DNA of 64,000 nt from Carex sylvatica (lineage: Eukaryota > Streptophyta > Magnoliopsida > Poales > Cyperaceae), in contig CAXKVR010000109.1 of assembly GCA_964058845.1 (NCBI GenBank), positions 62,001-126,000 on the forward strand. The letters run 5' to 3'. Every line of letters starts with the position of its first letter. Positions within the stretch are counted from its first letter, which is position 1. A program made the translations under genes and the position numbers. Below, piece by piece: positions 59,738 to 64,000 of the stretch. The notes under the pieces are model-generated. The model saw nothing but the letters and a program-made list of their open reading frames with translations. It had not been told where the DNA came from and searched no databases.

Positions 59738-60578
59738 AATCATTTTATAGGATAGTGGAAATATTTAAGGTGTCTATGGACTTTATTATATATATCGAAC
59801 TTGATTTCGATTATTCTTAAAATATTTATCTCATCATTTCGATCACAATGAGTCCAACTTCGACTATGTTTCGAGATAATGTCACAGCTTATTTATAATT
59901 ATTTCATTTTTGAACCATAAATATACAAGAATTTCGTGAGAGAACAATTAATCCTACCTAAAAAAAAATACTGTATTGATTTAAATTTCTGGAGAAAATA
60001 ACAAGTAACATTTAGATTTTGGAACTCTAAAATTTTATTTTTTATTCATATTTGTTTGCACAACTTGGTACTTTAATTTGTATATTCTTAGCAAGATAAT
60101 TTTATCTAACTATTTTGTATTGCTTAGTAAGTTTAAAACTTGTTCGCAAGTAAAAATATTTGTTCAAGTTAGAATTTCTCTAACTAACAAATATTTTTTC
60201 CCACAAGATTCATTATAAACAAACCACTTTTGAAAATACTTCGCAGGTTCTATTTTCTTATATTATTTCTTTGAGATAATATATAGCTTTCATTCGGAGC
60301 TCACAATGAAGCATTTATTTGGCGATTGGTCCATAGAGGCCCTCAATTAATATAGATTAAATTAAACCTGATTTACTTCACATGGATTGCATGTCAGCAT
60401 GTGCCACTAGATTACAATTGATCAGTGTGAATTTTTTAATCTGATATTCTTTTTAGACTATTAGGGGAAAAGGCCTACTAAAATCTCAATAATCCTAAAA
60501 TTGCATTCTCCAACTATACCCATTACATTTTCTCTTTCTCTTGAACACTAGCTGTAGCTTTTCATTCAAAACAAAAAA
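59738..60578 (+). promoter_or_regulatory. NLR-C upstream region
   Basis: Matches the region before NLR-A for over 800 bp, including TAGCTTTCATTCGGAGCTCA and CTCAATAATCC, and differs by small indels. Regulatory role inferred from conservation and position only. Confidence 0.5.
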
Positions 60579-63500
60579 ATGGTGATGATACTCAATGCAT
60601 TCCTGCCGAAGTTTAATGGACTTATCGTGGAGATGGTGAAGGATGAGGTGGGCATGCTGCTTGGAATCCCTGGTCAGCTGGAGAAGCTCAACAACACCGT
60701 TCGTGACATCCAATGTGTTCTCGCAGATGCTGAGATGAAGCAGAGCAATAGCGAAGCCGTTGAGCGCTGGCTCAAGCAGCTCAAGGATGTCATGTATGAT
60801 GCTGATGATGTCATCGACCTCTGTAAGATCAAGGCAACAGAACGCCTTGCTGGCTCAAGTTCATATTCCTCTTCAAATGCCTGTTGTGGCATCCCTTTGC
60901 TTTCTTGCTGCCGCAACCCCTTCTTTGCTCATCAGATTGGGTCCAAAATCATGGATATCAATTTGAAGCTAGAGGGGATTGTGAAGAGAAAGCATGATCT
61001 AGGTTTGACCGAATCACAAATCTTTTCTGGGTCTTCTAGTCGAGTTTGCCGAGTGGACTCGATCATAAGCTGCAAGACTGATCCCATGGTTCTACTAGAT
61101 GATATTGTGGGAGAAAAGATTGAAGAAGATACCGAGCAGCTAGTAAACTGGCTGATCGAAGAAGAGAAGGGTGGGCGAGAAAAGATTTGTGTTGCAGCTA
61201 TTGTGGGGATGGGTGGAATAGGGAAGACCACTCTAGCAAAAAGGATCTTCAATGATCAGAGAATTCATGAGGAATTCCAGTTAAAAGTTTGGATCTGTGT
61301 CTCAAAGGAGGTGAAAGGAATAGAAATTTTAAAGTGTATGATCCGAGAGGCAGGAGGTCAGTATGGTGACGCCAAAGAAAGATCTGAGCTGGTGCCCTTA
61401 CTCAAGGGGCTCATTAAGGGGAAAAAATTCCTTCTTGTTCTCGATGATGTTTGGGAAGAGAGTCGAGATGTTTGGGATGGCCTGTTGCGTGTTCCCATGA
61501 CTGACGGAGCACATGGGAGTCGGTTACTTGTCACAACTCGGGATGGAAGAGTTGCGAATAGAATGAAGGCAGCAAAATCACATCAAGTGAACAAGTTATC
61601 TGATGAGGATGGCTGGTCCTTGTTAGTTAAACAGGTATTAGTATTACCTAACCATGATGGTATTTTACAATATACTCCTAATTCGATGTGTTAACCTGCT
61701 CAAATTTGCTCTACTTTTGTTCTTGGCTTCTTGTTATATGAAGCAGCGTAATTAAAAGTATAGTTTTATATCTAGTTGTATAAAAAGAAATGCAGTCAGA
61801 TATAGCATTTTTTTTGAAAATATTCCAATTAATACAAAATATTCGACCATGGGAAACTAAATTGGGTTGTTCATTTACTGTAAAATTTGAATCTTCTACC
61901 TTCAAATTTTCTGATATGCATGACATTAATTTTGAAGAACAAAATTAAAGAATACAAAGTTACCAACTAATTAATTTTTACGCACTTATTTGACAGTTAG
62001 CCCCAAATGGAGTTGAGAGTGAGATTAAAGATCTCATGGAAATCGGCATGCAAATTATTAAAAAATGTGACGGTTTGCCTATTGCCATCAAAAGCATAGG
62101 CGGTGTACTTTGTACAAAACGCAACACGAGAGATAACTGGGAAGCAATTCTTGCAAGCCATGTGTGGTTCATGAATGGGCTATCGGCAGATGTCCATCGT
62201 GCTTTTTATTTGAGTTATGAGGATCTTCCATCGCCTTTGAAGCAATGCTTCATTTTTTGCTCCCTCTATCCTGAAGATTTTCTGTTTTACCAAGTAGATT
62301 TAATCTATATGTGGCAAGCAGAAGGTTTTTTTAAAGGTAAGGGAAATTTTTGGGAATTGGGCCAATTGTATTACGCAGAGTTAATAGCGCGAAATCTTTT
62401 GGAAGATACTAAAAGCTCCTTTAGTTGGGAACGATGCAAAATGCATGACCTTTTGTGGTCTTTTGCCCGTCAATTAGGAAAAGATGAGAACTATGTTTTA
62501 AGGGAGAAACAAGTTTTAACCAAGTCTGACGATTCGATGAAAGTACGACGGTTATCAATAGAAGGAAATGATGTGGTGAACGCTGAAGTAATTAAAAATG
62601 AAAAGGGGGTGAGAACATTAGTACTTTGTAATAAACCTGATGTTGCACTTCATGATCTATGTAAAGCTGCTCCTAAGCTTCGCATTTTAGATATATCTAA
62701 GTCCAATATCTCAAGCCTGCCAGATTCTTTGTTTAGCCTTGTGCATCTTAGATACTTGAATGTGAGTGAAACGATGTTGAGAACTATTCCAAATTCCTTA
62801 GGAAATCTAAGAAATTTAGAATGTTTTTATTGTACAGACTGCACTGAGTTGTCCCACATCCCCCAAAGCATTAGTAATCTACGAGAGCTGAGGTGTCTTA
62901 GTTTTACAAATACAAAGGTCAAGGCAATCCCAATGGGATTAAAGAATATGGAAAAGCTCATTGGTTTATATGGTTTCCAGCCATACAAGAATAGTTTCGA
63001 GGGATTCAGTAGCCTAGATGGACTTGAATCTCTATCACAACTCATTGAACTTAGGTTAGTGGGCTTAGAGAGTGTATCTGATAGGAACATAGCAAAAAGA
63101 GCTAACCTTATAACCAAGAATAAGTTGAGAAAACTTTACCTTTTCTACACTTTATTTAGTTCGGAAGAACAACTTTCCCAAACTAATGAGAAGAAGATGT
63201 CAACTGAGGATGTTTTAAATGAGCTCTGTCCTCCACGTTCTGTAGATGTTATTAGAATTAGTGGTTACTTTGGTAGATATCTTCCTAATTGGTTGAATCT
63301 GGGAGCAGCCTTTCCGAACTTGAAATATCTTACTATTGTAAAGTGTGCTGGCTTTGAGAGGCTTGCCCCATTAGGCCAACTCCCCAATTTGGATATCCTT
63401 CAAATCTACGGTGCCTATTCAGTGGTTAGTGTGGGAGAAGAATTCTTTTGGGGGGATAGCCAAAGCAGAGAAACAGTAGCAACGAGTTGTCTTGTCAAGC

Positions 63501-64000
63501 CTGCATTTCCCAAATTGAGTAAACTATACTTTTTAGATATGCCCAATTGGAAAGAGTGGAAGTGGAATAAGGGACAACCAGCCATGCCCAAACTAACAAA
63601 ATTTTATATTATAGCTTGTCCCCAGTTGATATCTCTTTCAGAGGGTTTTTCACATTATGTTACTTCCTTGGAGCGCGTAAATATTAAAGGTGCTGACAAT
63701 CTGATTACCATAGAGAACCTCCCAACAACCAAAGCAATTGTTATTTCTGAAAATCCTAACTTGGAGAGGATTTCTAATATACCCAGCATCTCATTTATTA
63801 GCATTAAAGAATGCCCAAATCTAAGAACTTTGGAGAACCTTAAATCATTACAAAGAATGCAATTGGTTGATTTTAAAATGAAAGCCCTCCCAGATTACTT
63901 GATGACGATAATGCCACAGAAGCTAGCAGTCAAGTGTAGTGAGGAGCTGTTTCGGGAGATTGCTACCCAAGGAGACACGGGTTCTGAGTGGCACAAATTC
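60579..64000 (+). CDS. NLR-C: CC-NB-ARC-LRR protein, cut by window end
   Basis: Exon 1 is 60,579-61,634 (352 codons); exon 2 runs from 61,997 and stays open through 668 codons to the window edge. By comparison with NLR-B about 40 codons are missing. The intron is 362 bp, GT-AG; the first base after the acceptor is T, so exon 2 starts LAPNGVE where A and B have VAPNGVE/VTPNGVE. Motifs: DADDVID, GMGGIGKTT, LLVLDDVW, GSRLLVTTR, GLPIA, CFIFCSLYPEDF and CKMHDLL, then LRRs. The sequence is a mosaic: most of exon 1 follows NLR-B, its last ~125 bases follow NLR-A, and exon 2 alternates between them. No stop or frameshift in the visible part. Confidence 0.93.

Overview
The window is a stretch of a flowering-plant nuclear genome. 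Genes have GT-AG introns, intergenic DNA is very AT-rich, and much of it is small non-autonomous DNA transposons. The resistance-gene family (CC-NB-ARC-LRR), a plant-type lipid phosphate phosphatase, trehalase remnants, and fragments of isoamylase and a chitin-receptor-type kinase all fit an angiosperm. The species cannot be named from the sequence. No ordinary tRNA, rRNA or CRISPR was seen.

Layout. 1-5.7 kb: transposon debris, including a hAT element nested in a foldback MITE. 6.5-11.2 kb: an intact seven-coding-exon lipid phosphate phosphatase gene (LPP, 317 codons) with a 5' UTR intron built of five ~190-bp repeats. 11.2-24 kb: nested Mutator-like and other elements, plus an LPP exon-5 remnant. 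24.7-28.3 kb: NLR-A, intact. 29.5-29.7 kb: a 3' scrap of another NLR, fused to 30.4-37.4 kb, a broken second LPP copy. The second LPP copy carries a 5,360-bp CACTA transposon (30,946-36,305) in intron 2. That CACTA element holds two isoamylase-1 exons and two exons of a CERK1-type LysM receptor kinase. 38.5 kb: a scrap of a different receptor-like kinase. 39.2-42.8 kb: NLR-B, intact. 43.5-45.3 kb: last five exons of a trehalase, with a frameshift. 45.3-60 kb: transposon debris and repeats with no convincing gene. 60.6-64 kb: NLR-C, open to the window edge.

The window reads as a locus that grew by segmental duplication of an LPP + NLR block, with later decay and transposon insertion. The two LPP copies serve as filled/empty site pairs for dating insertions: the CACTA element is absent from the intact copy, and the 1.3-kb Mutator-like element at 11.7 kb is absent from the broken copy. 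The three NLR genes share exon structure (one intron, between the RNBS-C and GLPL motifs) but are mosaics of one another, which suggests gene conversion. All recognisable genes and gene fragments lie on the + strand.

The likely working genes are LPP (membrane dephosphorylation of phosphatidate-type lipids) and the NLRs (intracellular pathogen sensing). All repeat boundaries, splice sites and family assignments were made by eye; no database search was run.
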